A stretch of 64,000 bases of DNA from Acidimicrobiales bacterium (GTDB lineage Bacteria; Actinomycetota; Acidimicrobiia; Acidimicrobiales; MedAcidi-G1), in contig JAAZZG010000003.1 of assembly GCA_014237715.1 (NCBI GenBank), forward strand, positions 124,001-188,000, written 5' to 3'. Positions 50,614 to 58,706 of the stretch are shown here, one piece after another. Both the position numbers and the translations under genes were made by a program. The notes under the pieces were generated by a model that was given only the letters and a program-made list of their open reading frames with translations, did not search any database and was not told the origin of the DNA. Position 1 is the first letter of the stretch. Each line of letters opens with the position of its first letter.

Positions 50614-51012
50614 ATGCCACTTTCCGAGGAAGAGGAACGCATCCTCAGCGAGATGGAGGAACGTCTGGTTGAGACGGATCCCCGCCTGGTCCGTGAGGTG
50701 AGCGAGACGACTGTCTACACCCAGCCGTTGCGGTCCATGAAGTGGGCGATCGGCGGATTCGTGGCTGGAGTCACCCTGATGGTGGCGACCCTCTCGACGT
50801 CGTACCTGCTGGCCTTTGTCGGCTTCTTGGTCATGTTGGGTTCGGCACTTCGCCTTGAACGCGATGCCCGACAGGTCGGCCGTACCGGTCTGCGACAGGT
50901 CGCCGATTCCGGCCGGACCACCTCCCTGCGCGATGCGGTAGGCGGAACTCGGGCACGGGTCCGCGATCGGATGCGTGACCGCTTCCGGCGCGGTGAGGGT
51001 GGACGGATCTGA
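50614..51012 (+). CDS. DUF3040 membrane protein
   Basis: 132 residues. The DUF3040 hallmark PLSEEEERILSEMEERLVETDPRLV opens the protein, followed by two hydrophobic segments (WAIGGFVAGVTLMVATLSTS and YLLAFVGFLVMLGSAL) and a basic C-terminal tail rich in Arg. Actinobacteria-specific, often located just upstream of the dcw cluster. Function unknown. Confidence 0.92.
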   Translation: MPLSEEEERILSEMEERLVETDPRLVREVSETTVYTQPLRSMKWAIGGFVAGVTLMVATLSTSYLLAFVGFLVMLGSALRLERDARQVGRTGLRQVADSGRTTSLRDAVGGTRARVRDRMRDRFRRGEGGRI

Positions 51013-51038
51013 GCAGAGGAGCCGACCGTCGACCCACG

Positions 51039-51968
51039 GTGCTGGCCATCGATGTGGGTGGCACCAAGTTGGCTGCGGGTCTGGTGGACGGCGATGGTCG
51101 GCTGATCGACCAACGCCAGAGGGAAACCGTCGCGTTTGCCGGTGTTGGCGCTGATCCTGCACCTCTGGACGGTGGACATGCGATCGACGGCACGTTCGAA
51201 GCGCTCTGGTCCATTGTCGAACCCTTCGTCGACCGCGCTGATGCGGTCGGCGTGGGATGCGGGGGCCCGATGGTGGGTGGGCCGGAAGACCGACGAATGT
51301 CCCCGTTGCACATTCCCCTGTGGGACGACCTTCCGTTGGCGGGCCTGTTGGCCGAGCGGTCCGGGCTGGACGTCGTGGTCGACAATGACGCCAAGGCGTT
51401 GGCCCTTGGTGAGGGTTGGTGCGGGGCGGCGGCCGGCCACCGGAACTTCCTGGCCATGGTCGTGTCGACCGGCGTCGGTGGGGGGATCGTGCTCGACGGT
51501 CGTCTGGTCGACGGCGCCACCGGCAACGCTGGTCATATCGGCCACCTCGTGGTGGATCCTGATGGCCCGGACTGTGCCTGCGGGTCCCGCGGTTGCCTCG
51601 AGGCGGTGGCGTCGGGGACGGCGATCGCCCTGGCTACCGGTGCGCCCGCTACCGAGGCCTCGGACGAGATTCGTCGTCGGGCCGGGATGATGGTGGGTCG
51701 GGGAGTAGCCGACGTGGTGAACCTGCTCGACCTCCCGTTGGTCGTGGTGGCCGGTTCGGTGGCCCTCGGCTTCGGCGTTCCCTTCTTCGATGCAGCCGAG
51801 GAGGAGCTTCGTGCAAGGTGTGGCCTGCCATTCACCCGGGGCGCACGCATCGTGCCGGCCGGCCTGGGGGCCGACGGTCCGTTGGTGGGGGCGGCGGCAG
51901 TGTGGCACCACCACCGTGGTAGCGGGGTACTTCCCGCGGACCCTTCCGTGGGGGAGGATCGGAACTGA
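51039..51968 (+). CDS. ROK-family sugar kinase (glucokinase-like)
   Basis: 309 residues, GTG start. ATP-binding LAIDVGGTKLAAGLVD, catalytic Asp in VVDNDAKALALGE, phosphate motif VSTGVGGGIVLDG, the zinc-binding ROK signature CACGSRGCLEA with the preceding GHIGH, and the second phosphate site VVVAGSVALG. Lacks a DNA-binding domain, so it is an enzyme and not a ROK repressor. Glucose is the usual substrate; others cannot be excluded. Confidence 0.9.
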   Translation: MLAIDVGGTKLAAGLVDGDGRLIDQRQRETVAFAGVGADPAPLDGGHAIDGTFEALWSIVEPFVDRADAVGVGCGGPMVGGPEDRRMSPLHIPLWDDLPLAGLLAERSGLDVVVDNDAKALALGEGWCGAAAGHRNFLAMVVSTGVGGGIVLDGRLVDGATGNAGHIGHLVVDPDGPDCACGSRGCLEAVASGTAIALATGAPATEASDEIRRRAGMMVGRGVADVVNLLDLPLVVVAGSVALGFGVPFFDAAEEELRARCGLPFTRGARIVPAGLGADGPLVGAAAVWHHHRGSGVLPADPSVGEDRN

Positions 51969-52216
51969 TGGACGTTCGGTGGTTTGCACGGATGGCGGTG
52001 GCGGTGGCACTGCGCCCCGTCTTATGGGGCGTGGCCCTTCGGCAGGCTCACCGTCTGGCTGGTCGGGGCTGGTGGCGGCGTCCCCCGTTCCTTCCGGTAC
52101 CGGCTCGGGCCTATGCGGCCTTTCGGGCCACCACTCAGTACGGCGATCCGACGGCGGCGCCAACGGTTGACGACGTCATTGTGTGGCTGCAATGGGCTCG
52201 ACGCTTCCCGGGTTGA
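51968..52216 (+). CDS. small conserved protein of unknown function
   Basis: 82 residues. The start overlaps the kinase stop by one base (TGATG). Basic and Trp/Arg-rich, with VALRPVLWGVALRQAHRLAGRGWWRRPPFLPVPARAYAAFR as a conserved-looking core; one possible amphipathic or membrane-surface helix at the N-terminus. The same small gene is commonly beside ROK kinases and lipoate-ligase genes near the dcw cluster in related bacteria, as far as I recall. No function known. Confidence 0.75.
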   Translation: MDVRWFARMAVAVALRPVLWGVALRQAHRLAGRGWWRRPPFLPVPARAYAAFRATTQYGDPTAAPTVDDVIVWLQWARRFPG

Positions 52217-52241
52217 CCCGGGAGCCGGTTCGGACGTCTAG

Positions 52242-52285
52242 ATGGCTGAGTGGTTGGATTGCCGGATGACTGGATGACTGGATGA
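52242..52285 (+). promoter_or_regulatory. relay of overlapping upstream mini-ORFs before the lipoate ligase gene
   Basis: An 8-nt unit GGATGACT/C is repeated three times (52264-52271, 52272-52279, 52280-52287). Each unit holds an ATG whose next stop TGA lies in the following unit as ATGA: ATG-ACT-GGA-TGA at 52266-52277, again at 52274-52285, ending on the real start at 52282. An ATG at 52242 reads in frame into the first of these (11 codons). Ribosomes could pass from stop to start in steps of 8 nt. Confidence 0.5.
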
Positions 52286-52995
52286 CCGGATGGAACGTGC
52301 GTTGGCCGGAGGGCTCGGTGGCCGACCGACACGGACCGGTTGGAGAGATCTCCGAGCGCTCGGTACTGCGTCACCGAGTGTCCCGTTCGACTGTGGTGCT
52401 GGGGAGCGGCCAACGGAACCTTTCGGGGTTGGTTGATCGAGCAGCCGCGAATGGTCTGGACGTGGTTCGACGCCGGTCAGGCGGGGGAGCGGTCCTGTTG
52501 CAACACGAGGGAGTCCTCTGGGTCGACGTTCTGGTGCCTCGGAACGATCCCTTGTGGGATGACGACGTGGGACGGTCATCCATTTGGTTGGGGGCCACCT
52601 GGTGCGAAGCGTTGGCCGTCTCGGGCGTGGCGGCCGACGTCCATAGGGGGTCGTTTATTTGCGGGCTGGCCGGCCGGGCCGTGTGCTTCGTGGGCCGGGC
52701 CGCCGGTGAGGTGGTGTCCGAAGGTCGCAAGGTGGCGGGGATAAGCCAGCGTCGGGACCGGAGCGGAGCCCGGTTCCAGTGTGCGGTTCTGCTGGGGGCC
52801 GATGCCGCGGCGCGGTCGGTGGCCCCTCTGGTCGATCTGCTCGGCCTGGTACCCCGTGCGGAGGTGCTCGCCGAGGTCGAGGCCACCGTTTCCGGGGTGG
52901 TGATTCCCGGCGTGGCCGATGTTGATACTGCGGGTGTTGCTGCGGCCGATCACCTCTTCGATGCCTTCATGGAGGCTATTTCCTCTACCGGTTGA
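52282..52995 (+). CDS. lplA: lipoate-protein ligase A-like (BPL/LPL catalytic domain)
   Basis: 237 residues. The biotin/lipoate ligase fold is shown by RRRSGGGAVLL, GVLWVDVLVPRNDPLW and the catalytic lysine loop GRKVAGISQRRDR. It is shorter than E. coli LplA (338) and lacks the C-terminal accessory domain, like many actinobacterial forms. It would attach lipoate to the E2 subunits such as the one encoded at 28668-29942. ATG 52282 lies inside an 8-nt tandem repeat. Confidence 0.82.
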   Translation: MTGWNVRWPEGSVADRHGPVGEISERSVLRHRVSRSTVVLGSGQRNLSGLVDRAAANGLDVVRRRSGGGAVLLQHEGVLWVDVLVPRNDPLWDDDVGRSSIWLGATWCEALAVSGVAADVHRGSFICGLAGRAVCFVGRAAGEVVSEGRKVAGISQRRDRSGARFQCAVLLGADAAARSVAPLVDLLGLVPRAEVLAEVEATVSGVVIPGVADVDTAGVAAADHLFDAFMEAISSTG

Positions 52996-53079
52996 GCCGA
53001 GCTTCCGGTGCAGTTTCTGCAGGTCGAGGGGCTCGCGCGCGCCTGTAATCGGAGTTGCGCCGTTTGTGGTGGTGGCGAC

Positions 53080-53110
53080 TTGCATCGTGGGGGTGGAAAA
53101 GGGCTAGAGT
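53080..53110 (+). promoter_or_regulatory. possible dcw promoter (-35 TTGCAT, -10 TAGAGT)
   Basis: TTGCAT at 53080-53085 and TAGAGT at 53105-53110 are spaced 19 nt, longer than the usual 17. The -10 box abuts the first MraZ operator repeat. Weak match, proposed from position only. Confidence 0.3.
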
Positions 53111-53134
53111 GGGGCGCTGTGGGGAGTAGTGGGG
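53110..53134 (+). promoter_or_regulatory. MraZ operator, three TGGGG repeats at 10-nt spacing
   Basis: TGGGG at 53110-53114, 53120-53124 and 53130-53134, one helical turn apart, 77 nt before mraZ. In E. coli MraZ binds three TGGG repeats with 5-nt gaps and represses its own operon. The same geometry here implies autoregulation of the dcw operon. Confidence 0.8.
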
Positions 53135-53210
53135 ACCCAGCGATGAACGGTACCGGGTTCCTCCTCCACGGCAATCGACACCACCGGACGAGTAGAGGGG
53201 AGGCATCGAC

Positions 53211-53636
53211 ATGGTCTTCGTGGGAGCCCATGACCACACGCTGGACGACAAGGGCCGACTCGTACTCCCCGCCCGGTTCCGCAGTCACTTTGCCGAATCG
53301 GCCTATCTGCTGCCGAACGCCGGATGCATCTCGCTCTGGGAGCCCGAACGCTTCGAGAAGATGATCGGTCGTCTCGGTGAACAGGTCCGAGCGGGCGAGA
53401 TCGATCCTCTCTCCCCGAAGCAGGTGGCCCACGCGTCGAGCATCGTCCGGCCCGATGCCCAGGGGCGAATCACCATTCCCGAACGACTGCGCACCTTTGC
53501 CTCCCTCGAGCACGACGTCATGGTCTGCGGAGCGGTCGAATCCCTCGAGATCTGGAATGCGGAGACCTGGGCGGCGATGTCGTCCGATCTGGATCAGTCG
53601 GTGGCCGATCTATTCCTGCGCGGCGGCGGGATCTGA
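53211..53636 (+). CDS. mraZ: transcriptional regulator MraZ
   Basis: 141 residues, ATG with GGGGAGG upstream. Two AbrB/MraZ repeats: FVGAHDHTLDDKGRLVLPARFR and ASSIVRPDAQGRITIPERLR, each with the DxKGR/DAQGR DNA-binding signature. First gene of the dcw operon. The TGGGG operator in front fits its known role as a dcw repressor. Confidence 0.95.
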   Translation: MVFVGAHDHTLDDKGRLVLPARFRSHFAESAYLLPNAGCISLWEPERFEKMIGRLGEQVRAGEIDPLSPKQVAHASSIVRPDAQGRITIPERLRTFASLEHDVMVCGAVESLEIWNAETWAAMSSDLDQSVADLFLRGGGI

Positions 53637-53764
53637 TCACCCTTCACCTGCACGCCTCGACCCTGCCGGAGCGGGTCAAGGGCGACATCCGACACGACAC
53701 ACCGAACACAGGAGACGACCAGCACCCACGAGATCTGAAGACCAGGACGACCGACACCGTTCGG

Positions 53765-53890
53765 CTCGTCCCTGGACCGTCCCCCGATCGGCAGGATGGG
53801 AGGCCCCTACTCCGCCCGCTTGCCATCCAACCCGACTCGGGGAGACATCCCGACGGGTGCCGCCTGATCGGGGGACGGTCGAGGGACGAG
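53765..53890 (+). ncRNA. structured leader before rsmH (mraW-motif-like candidate)
   Basis: In the 307-nt untranslated space between mraZ and rsmH, 53765-53789 pairs with 53866-53890 as a 25-bp stem with one mismatch, enclosing a 76-nt loop. The loop has smaller inner hairpins, such as GGATGG/CCATCC. A conserved RNA called the mraW motif is known in 5' leaders of this gene in Actinobacteria, which this position and size would suit. The match to its consensus was not checked. Confidence 0.65.
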
Positions 53891-53943
53891 CCTTGGGGCC
53901 GAGGCGCCGAGGTGGTCGGACAGGTACGGATGCGGCCCGGACC

Positions 53944-54936
53944 ATGACAGAGCAGTTCGATGAACAGATGAGGGTCGAGAGCCTCGGATCGTCGGCCTTC
54001 CACCACGTTCCGGTGATGTGCTCCGAGGTGCTCGATGTGCTGATGGAGGCACCAGCAGGGGTGATCCTCGATGCCACGGTCGGTGGAGGAGGCCACGCCG
54101 AGGCCGTTCTCACCGCACGACCCGACCTGACTGTGCTGGGCCTTGACCGTGACGACGCCGCACTGGCTGCCACCGCTGAACGCCTAGCGCCCTTCGGCGA
54201 CCGGGTGGTGTTGCACCGTTCGGCCTTCGGTGACCTGTCGACCGCCCTGGATGCCGTCGGTGTGAATCGAATCTCGGGCTTCCTGTTCGACCTTGGCGTG
54301 TCCTCTCCGCAACTTGACCAAGCGGACCGGGGGTTCAGCTACCGGGAGGCCGGCCCGCTGGATATGCGAATGGATCGCCGACAGGAGCTCACTGCCGCAG
54401 CGGTCGTCAATGAGTACGACGAGGCGGACCTGGCCCGGGTGCTGCGTTGGTACGCCGATGAACGCCACGCCCGCCGGATCGCCCGAACGGTGGTTGCCGC
54501 CCGACCGGTGACCGACACGGCCCAACTGGCCGAACTGGTACGTGACGCGATTCCGGCCCCGGCCCGCCGTCGCGGTGGCCATCCCGCCAAGCGCACCTTC
54601 CAGGCCATCCGTATCGAGGTCAACGGTGAACTAGACCAGTTGGCGGGCGCCATCGATGAGGCGATTAGACGCCTGGTGCCCAGCGGGCGGGGAGCGGTTC
54701 TGTCCTACCACTCGGGTGAGGACCGGATCGTGAAGCACCAATTCGATCGGGCGGCCACCGGTGGATGCTCCTGCCCACCTCGCCTCCCTTGCGCCTGCGG
54801 TGCCCAACCGACGGTCGTCATGGCTCGCCGTGCTGGCTGGACGCCGGGTGACGATGAGGCCACCGTCAATCCCCGTGCCGTCAGCGCCCGACTCCGGACC
54901 GTGGAACGGGTCGAACGTCAGTTGGAGACGCCGTGA
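53944..54936 (+). CDS. rsmH: 16S rRNA (cytosine1402-N4)-methyltransferase
   Basis: 330 residues from ATG 53944 (ATG 53968 is an alternative). SAM-dependent methylation of 16S C1402. Seen: HHVPVMCSEVLDVLM, DATVGGGGHAEAVL (SAM-binding), LDRDDAALAATAERL, GFLFDLGVSSPQLDQADRGFSYREAGPLDMRMD, RTFQAIRIEVNGEL, LSYHSGEDRIVK. A zinc-ribbon-like CSCPPRLPCACG follows near the C-terminus. The stop overlaps ftsL by 4 nt. Confidence 0.95.
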   Translation: MTEQFDEQMRVESLGSSAFHHVPVMCSEVLDVLMEAPAGVILDATVGGGGHAEAVLTARPDLTVLGLDRDDAALAATAERLAPFGDRVVLHRSAFGDLSTALDAVGVNRISGFLFDLGVSSPQLDQADRGFSYREAGPLDMRMDRRQELTAAAVVNEYDEADLARVLRWYADERHARRIARTVVAARPVTDTAQLAELVRDAIPAPARRRGGHPAKRTFQAIRIEVNGELDQLAGAIDEAIRRLVPSGRGAVLSYHSGEDRIVKHQFDRAATGGCSCPPRLPCACGAQPTVVMARRAGWTPGDDEATVNPRAVSARLRTVERVERQLETP

Positions 54937-55394
54937 CCGCCGTACTTCGCCCGGTCCGGACGCCTCGGACCGCTCCGATAGGGCCTGTTGCTGAGGTACC
55001 AGATCCTCCGGGCATGGCCGGGCAGCGGACCCTGGAACAGCGACTGGCCCGCACGATGGGTGGTACCCGGTTCGGAGTGGTCGGTCTCCTAGCAGTGGTC
55101 GCCTTCTTCGCAGGTCTGCTGGTTCTGGCCAACTTCCATGTGGTGGTCATCGGTGACCAGTTCGAGTTCGATCGCCTGGAGCGTCGGCTGGAGTCCGGAC
55201 TCGAGCAGGCACAGGTGCTGCGTAACGAAGTGGCGCGTCTTGAGAGTCCGGATCGGATCCTCCGGGTGGCTGAGGGTCGTCTCGGGATGGTGCCTCCGCC
55301 TGAACGCCTCCAGTTGAACCTCGTCCTGTCGGATGACCCGGAGTCCGGGCTCGCGGCGCCGATCGGCGATCCCTTTGCCGCTGGAGACCGGTGA
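54933..55394 (+). CDS. ftsL: FtsL-like septum formation protein
   Basis: 153 residues. Cytoplasmic N-terminus, one transmembrane segment (FGVVGLLAVVAFFAGLLVLANFHVVVIG, about 48-75), then a leucine-zipper coiled coil (FDRLERRLESGLEQAQVLRNEVARLES) and the conserved RILRVAEGRLGMVPP end. Bitopic divisome scaffold protein, partner of FtsB/FtsQ. Position between rsmH and ftsI is the standard one. Confidence 0.88.
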   Translation: MTAVLRPVRTPRTAPIGPVAEVPDPPGMAGQRTLEQRLARTMGGTRFGVVGLLAVVAFFAGLLVLANFHVVVIGDQFEFDRLERRLESGLEQAQVLRNEVARLESPDRILRVAEGRLGMVPPPERLQLNLVLSDDPESGLAAPIGDPFAAGDR

Positions 55395-57247
55395 GTCGTC
55401 GGCCGGATTCCACCGTGGCCGGGGGGCGCGGAGCCGTACGTCAGGTTCCTCTTCGTGCCGTTCAGATCGGATTCCGCCGCCGTCTGGTGTTCGTCGCCGG
55501 GCTGCTGCTCATTGCTGCAGCCCTCCTCGTGTGGAGGCTGGCCGTGGTCCAGATTGCCGAGCCGGACCGCTTTCTGGCCTACGGCGAGTCGCAGCGGATC
55601 CGGTCAGTGGCGATCACCGCGACTCGGGGCGCCATCGTGGATCGCAACGGCGTCGATCTGGCGCTCTCGCTTCCGCTGCCGTCGTTGGTCGCCAACCCAC
55701 AGGTCGTGGAGGATCCGCGCCAGGTGGCCCGTCTACTCGCCTCTGTTCTAGATGAAGACGTCGACTTCCTGGAGGGGCGACTCTCTGGTGACGGACAGTT
55801 CGCGTGGCTCGGACGCCACCTGGATCCGGCGGTGGCCGCCGAGGTCGTGGACCTTGAACTACCGGGCGTTCGAATTCTGGAGGAGCGGGCTCGTGTCCGC
55901 CCTGGTGAACGGTCGGCGCTCGGCGTCCTCGGTCGGACCAACATCGACTCGGTGGGCATCAGCGGTCTTGAGCTGGTCTACGACGGGCTGCTCTCCGGTG
56001 TCCACGGCCGGAAGATCGTCGAGCGCGATCTGAGGGGTGCGTCGATCCCGGGGGGCGAGTACAACGTCGAACCCCCCTCGCATGGACGAACCCTGGTGCT
56101 GACCATCGATCGCGCACTCCAGTTCGAGGCCGAACGACTCCTATTCGAGGGTGTTGAGCGGGCCGGCGGACAGAGCGGAATCCTGGTGGCTATGGATCCG
56201 GCTACCGGTCAGGTTCTGGCATCGGCCACCGTGGTCCGTGGGGACGATGGCGAGATCCGGGCGTCTGGTGAGCATCGGGCCGTGACGTGGACGTACGAAC
56301 CCGGTTCTATTGTCAAGCCGCTCACCTTCTCCGCCGTGCTGGATGCGGCGGTTGCTTCGCCGGACACCGTCCGGGAAGTCCCGGGTCGGATCGAGGTCCA
56401 TGACGCCACGTTCCGTGATGCGCCATTACACGATCCGGTCGACCTTTCGGTGGCCGACGTGTTGCGTCGTTCTTCCAACGTCGGAACGATCATGTGGGCC
56501 ACTGACCTCGGACGGGAGGCTCTCCACGCCAAGTTCCGCGAGTTCGGCTTAGGCCGAGTGTCGGCGCTGGATTTCCCGGGTGAGTCGGGCGGCAGCCTCT
56601 TGACGTTGTCGGGATGGTCCGGTACGTCACTCCCTACCATCGCCATTGGTCAGGGCGTGTCGACCACCCCGATGCAGATGCTCACCGCTTACGCCACCCT
56701 GGCTAACGCCGGAATCCGACCCGCGCCCACCCTGGTCCTTGGAACGCGAGACGATGAGGGGATGTTTGAGCCACGCCGTGCCGGTCGCACCACAACGGTC
56801 ATCCCGTCCACGGTGGCTACCGAGGTAGTGGCGATGATGGAAGGGGTCGTCGAGTCGGGCACCGGCACCCGTGCCGCGGTGCCCGGCTACCGGGTGGCCG
56901 GCAAGACCGGAACCGCCTGGAAGACCCGTCCGGAAGGCGGCTACGGGTCTGAGGGTGACCGTGACTACGTGGCCAGCTTCGCGGGGTTCTTGCCGGCTGA
57001 CGATCCCCAACTAGTGGTCCTTGTGGTGGTCGACGAGCCGTCATTGGCCCACTATTCCGGAGGGAGGGCCGCGGCGCCGATCTTCTCGGAGTTCGCCCAG
57101 TTCGCGGTCCGCCGCCTTCGGATTCCTTCGGAATCCGAACGTGCTGGTCTCGAACAGGTCGGTCGAGTACGGGCCTTAACCCCTGCACACCAGCGGCTGC
57201 TCGACGAAGCAGCGTTTGAGATGGCCGCTTCCTCGATCGGAGGCTGA
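55391..57247 (+). CDS. ftsI: penicillin-binding protein FtsI (PBP3-type transpeptidase)
   Basis: 618 residues. One N-terminal transmembrane anchor (RLVFVAGLLLIAAALLVWRLAVV), a PBP dimer domain, then the transpeptidase: catalytic SIVK in YEPGSIVKPLTF, SSN in RRSSNVGTI, and KTG in VAGKTGTAWK. Makes septal peptidoglycan cross-links with FtsW. GTGA overlap with ftsL; murE starts 2 nt after its stop. Confidence 0.95.
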   Translation: MSRRPDSTVAGGRGAVRQVPLRAVQIGFRRRLVFVAGLLLIAAALLVWRLAVVQIAEPDRFLAYGESQRIRSVAITATRGAIVDRNGVDLALSLPLPSLVANPQVVEDPRQVARLLASVLDEDVDFLEGRLSGDGQFAWLGRHLDPAVAAEVVDLELPGVRILEERARVRPGERSALGVLGRTNIDSVGISGLELVYDGLLSGVHGRKIVERDLRGASIPGGEYNVEPPSHGRTLVLTIDRALQFEAERLLFEGVERAGGQSGILVAMDPATGQVLASATVVRGDDGEIRASGEHRAVTWTYEPGSIVKPLTFSAVLDAAVASPDTVREVPGRIEVHDATFRDAPLHDPVDLSVADVLRRSSNVGTIMWATDLGREALHAKFREFGLGRVSALDFPGESGGSLLTLSGWSGTSLPTIAIGQGVSTTPMQMLTAYATLANAGIRPAPTLVLGTRDDEGMFEPRRAGRTTTVIPSTVATEVVAMMEGVVESGTGTRAAVPGYRVAGKTGTAWKTRPEGGYGSEGDRDYVASFAGFLPADDPQLVVLVVVDEPSLAHYSGGRAAAPIFSEFAQFAVRRLRIPSESERAGLEQVGRVRALTPAHQRLLDEAAFEMAASSIGG

Positions 57248-57248
57248 C

Positions 57249-58706
57249 GTGCGGCTCGCCGCGTTGCTTACTGCAGCCAGTCTGGAACCATGCGACCCGA
57301 CCGGTGATCCCGATGTGCTCCGGGTGGCGCATGACTCAAGGGAGGTCACCGATGGTGACCTGTTCTGCTGTATCCCCGGTGGCACCTATGACGGACACGG
57401 CTTCGCTGCCGACGCGGTGGCCGCCGGTGCCGTCGCCGTCCTGGCTGAACGGTCCATCGGGGGCGTAATGGCACCGACGGTGATCGTGCCTTCGGTACGC
57501 GCCGTTATCGGACCGGTGGCTGCGGCGCTCCACGGTTGGCCGTCTCGGGCCCTCGACCTGGTGGGAGTGACCGGCACCAACGGCAAGACGAGTGTCGTTC
57601 ACCTACTCCGGTCCATCCTCGAGACCTCGGGCCTCCACGCAAGGTCGTGGGGCACCCTGTCCGGCGAGCGCACCACGCCGGAGGCGACGCACCTTCAGGC
57701 CACCATCGCTGGTTGGGTGGACGAGGGTGTCGAGGCGGCAGCGATTGAGGTCTCCTCCCATGCCCTGGCCCAGCACCGGGTGGATGGGATCACGTTCGCC
57801 GCGGTGGGGTTTACGACCCTCGGGCGCGACCACCTGGACTTCCATGGTTCGCCGGCCGTCTATGAGGCGGCCAAGGCCCGGCTGTTCGAGGAAGGGTTCT
57901 CAAACCACGCGGTCGTGAACGTTGGCGATGCGGCCGGTGCACGCATGGCATCGGTGGCCGAAGCGGCGGGGCTGTCGGTCGTACGGGTCGATCCAGTAGA
58001 AACCGACGCCGATCTGAGACCCGACGGATGCACGTTGAACTGGCGTGGTCAGACCGTGCGGGTGGCCACCGGTGGCCGGTTTACGGTCGCCAACGCACTG
58101 GTGGCTGCTGAGTTGGCCGTGGTCCTGGGATGCGGGGAGGAGGAGGTGGTCGCCGGGCTCACCGTTGCCACTCCCGTCCCCGGACGCTTCGAGCCGGTCC
58201 TGTTGCCCGACGGCCCGACCGTGATCGTCGACTACGCCCACACGCCCGATGCCCTCTCGGCGGTACTGGGTGCCGCCCGGGAGGTCCTGGATGGTCAGGT
58301 CTATCCCCATGCGGCGGCGCCCGGGCGGTTGCTGGTGGTGTTTGGATGTGGTGGTGATCGTGATATCGGGAAGCGGCCGCTCATGGGTCAAATGGCCGAC
58401 GAGGCCGCCGATGTCGTGGTCGTCACGTCCGACAATCCGAGGGGTGAACCACCTGAGGGGGTGATAGCGGACATCCTTGCGGGAATGGAACGACCCGATC
58501 CGCTCGTGGAGCCCGACCGTCGCCGTGCCATCGCCGTCGCCCTGGCTGCAGCGTCGACCGCCGATCTGATCGTGGTGGCCGGCCGGGGTCATGAAACCTT
58601 CCAGGAGATGGCAGGTCTTCAGCTCCCCTTCGACGACCGCGCGGTGGTCGTCGAAGAGTGGACGCGGATGATGGACAGTGAGTCCGGTCCGGGGGTAGGC
58701 CGGTGA
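57249..58706 (+). CDS. murE: UDP-MurNAc-tripeptide synthetase MurE (meso-DAP type)
   Basis: 485 residues from GTG 57249. ATP P-loop GVTGTNGKTSVVHLL, middle domain HSRE-like ALAQHRVDG and GRDHLDFHGS, and the C-terminal DNPRGEPP motif whose DNPR arginine selects meso-diaminopimelate. FGCGGDRDIGKRPLMG is also typical. The catalytic lysine region follows LFEEGFSN. The next gene is mraY, not murF as in most dcw clusters. Confidence 0.93.
   Translation: MRLAALLTAASLEPCDPTGDPDVLRVAHDSREVTDGDLFCCIPGGTYDGHGFAADAVAAGAVAVLAERSIGGVMAPTVIVPSVRAVIGPVAAALHGWPSRALDLVGVTGTNGKTSVVHLLRSILETSGLHARSWGTLSGERTTPEATHLQATIAGWVDEGVEAAAIEVSSHALAQHRVDGITFAAVGFTTLGRDHLDFHGSPAVYEAAKARLFEEGFSNHAVVNVGDAAGARMASVAEAAGLSVVRVDPVETDADLRPDGCTLNWRGQTVRVATGGRFTVANALVAAELAVVLGCGEEEVVAGLTVATPVPGRFEPVLLPDGPTVIVDYAHTPDALSAVLGAAREVLDGQVYPHAAAPGRLLVVFGCGGDRDIGKRPLMGQMADEAADVVVVTSDNPRGEPPEGVIADILAGMERPDPLVEPDRRRAIAVALAAASTADLIVVAGRGHETFQEMAGLQLPFDDRAVVVEEWTRMMDSESGPGVGR

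Noticed and set aside
50715-52163. A 480-codon minus-strand open frame opposite DUF3040 and the ROK kinase
   Set aside because: No recognisable domain, biased composition, antisense to two well-supported genes.
53377-53943. N-terminal extension of rsmH back to 53377
   Set aside because: The frame is open only because of base composition; it overlaps mraZ and the structured leader, and homologous proteins begin near 53944.
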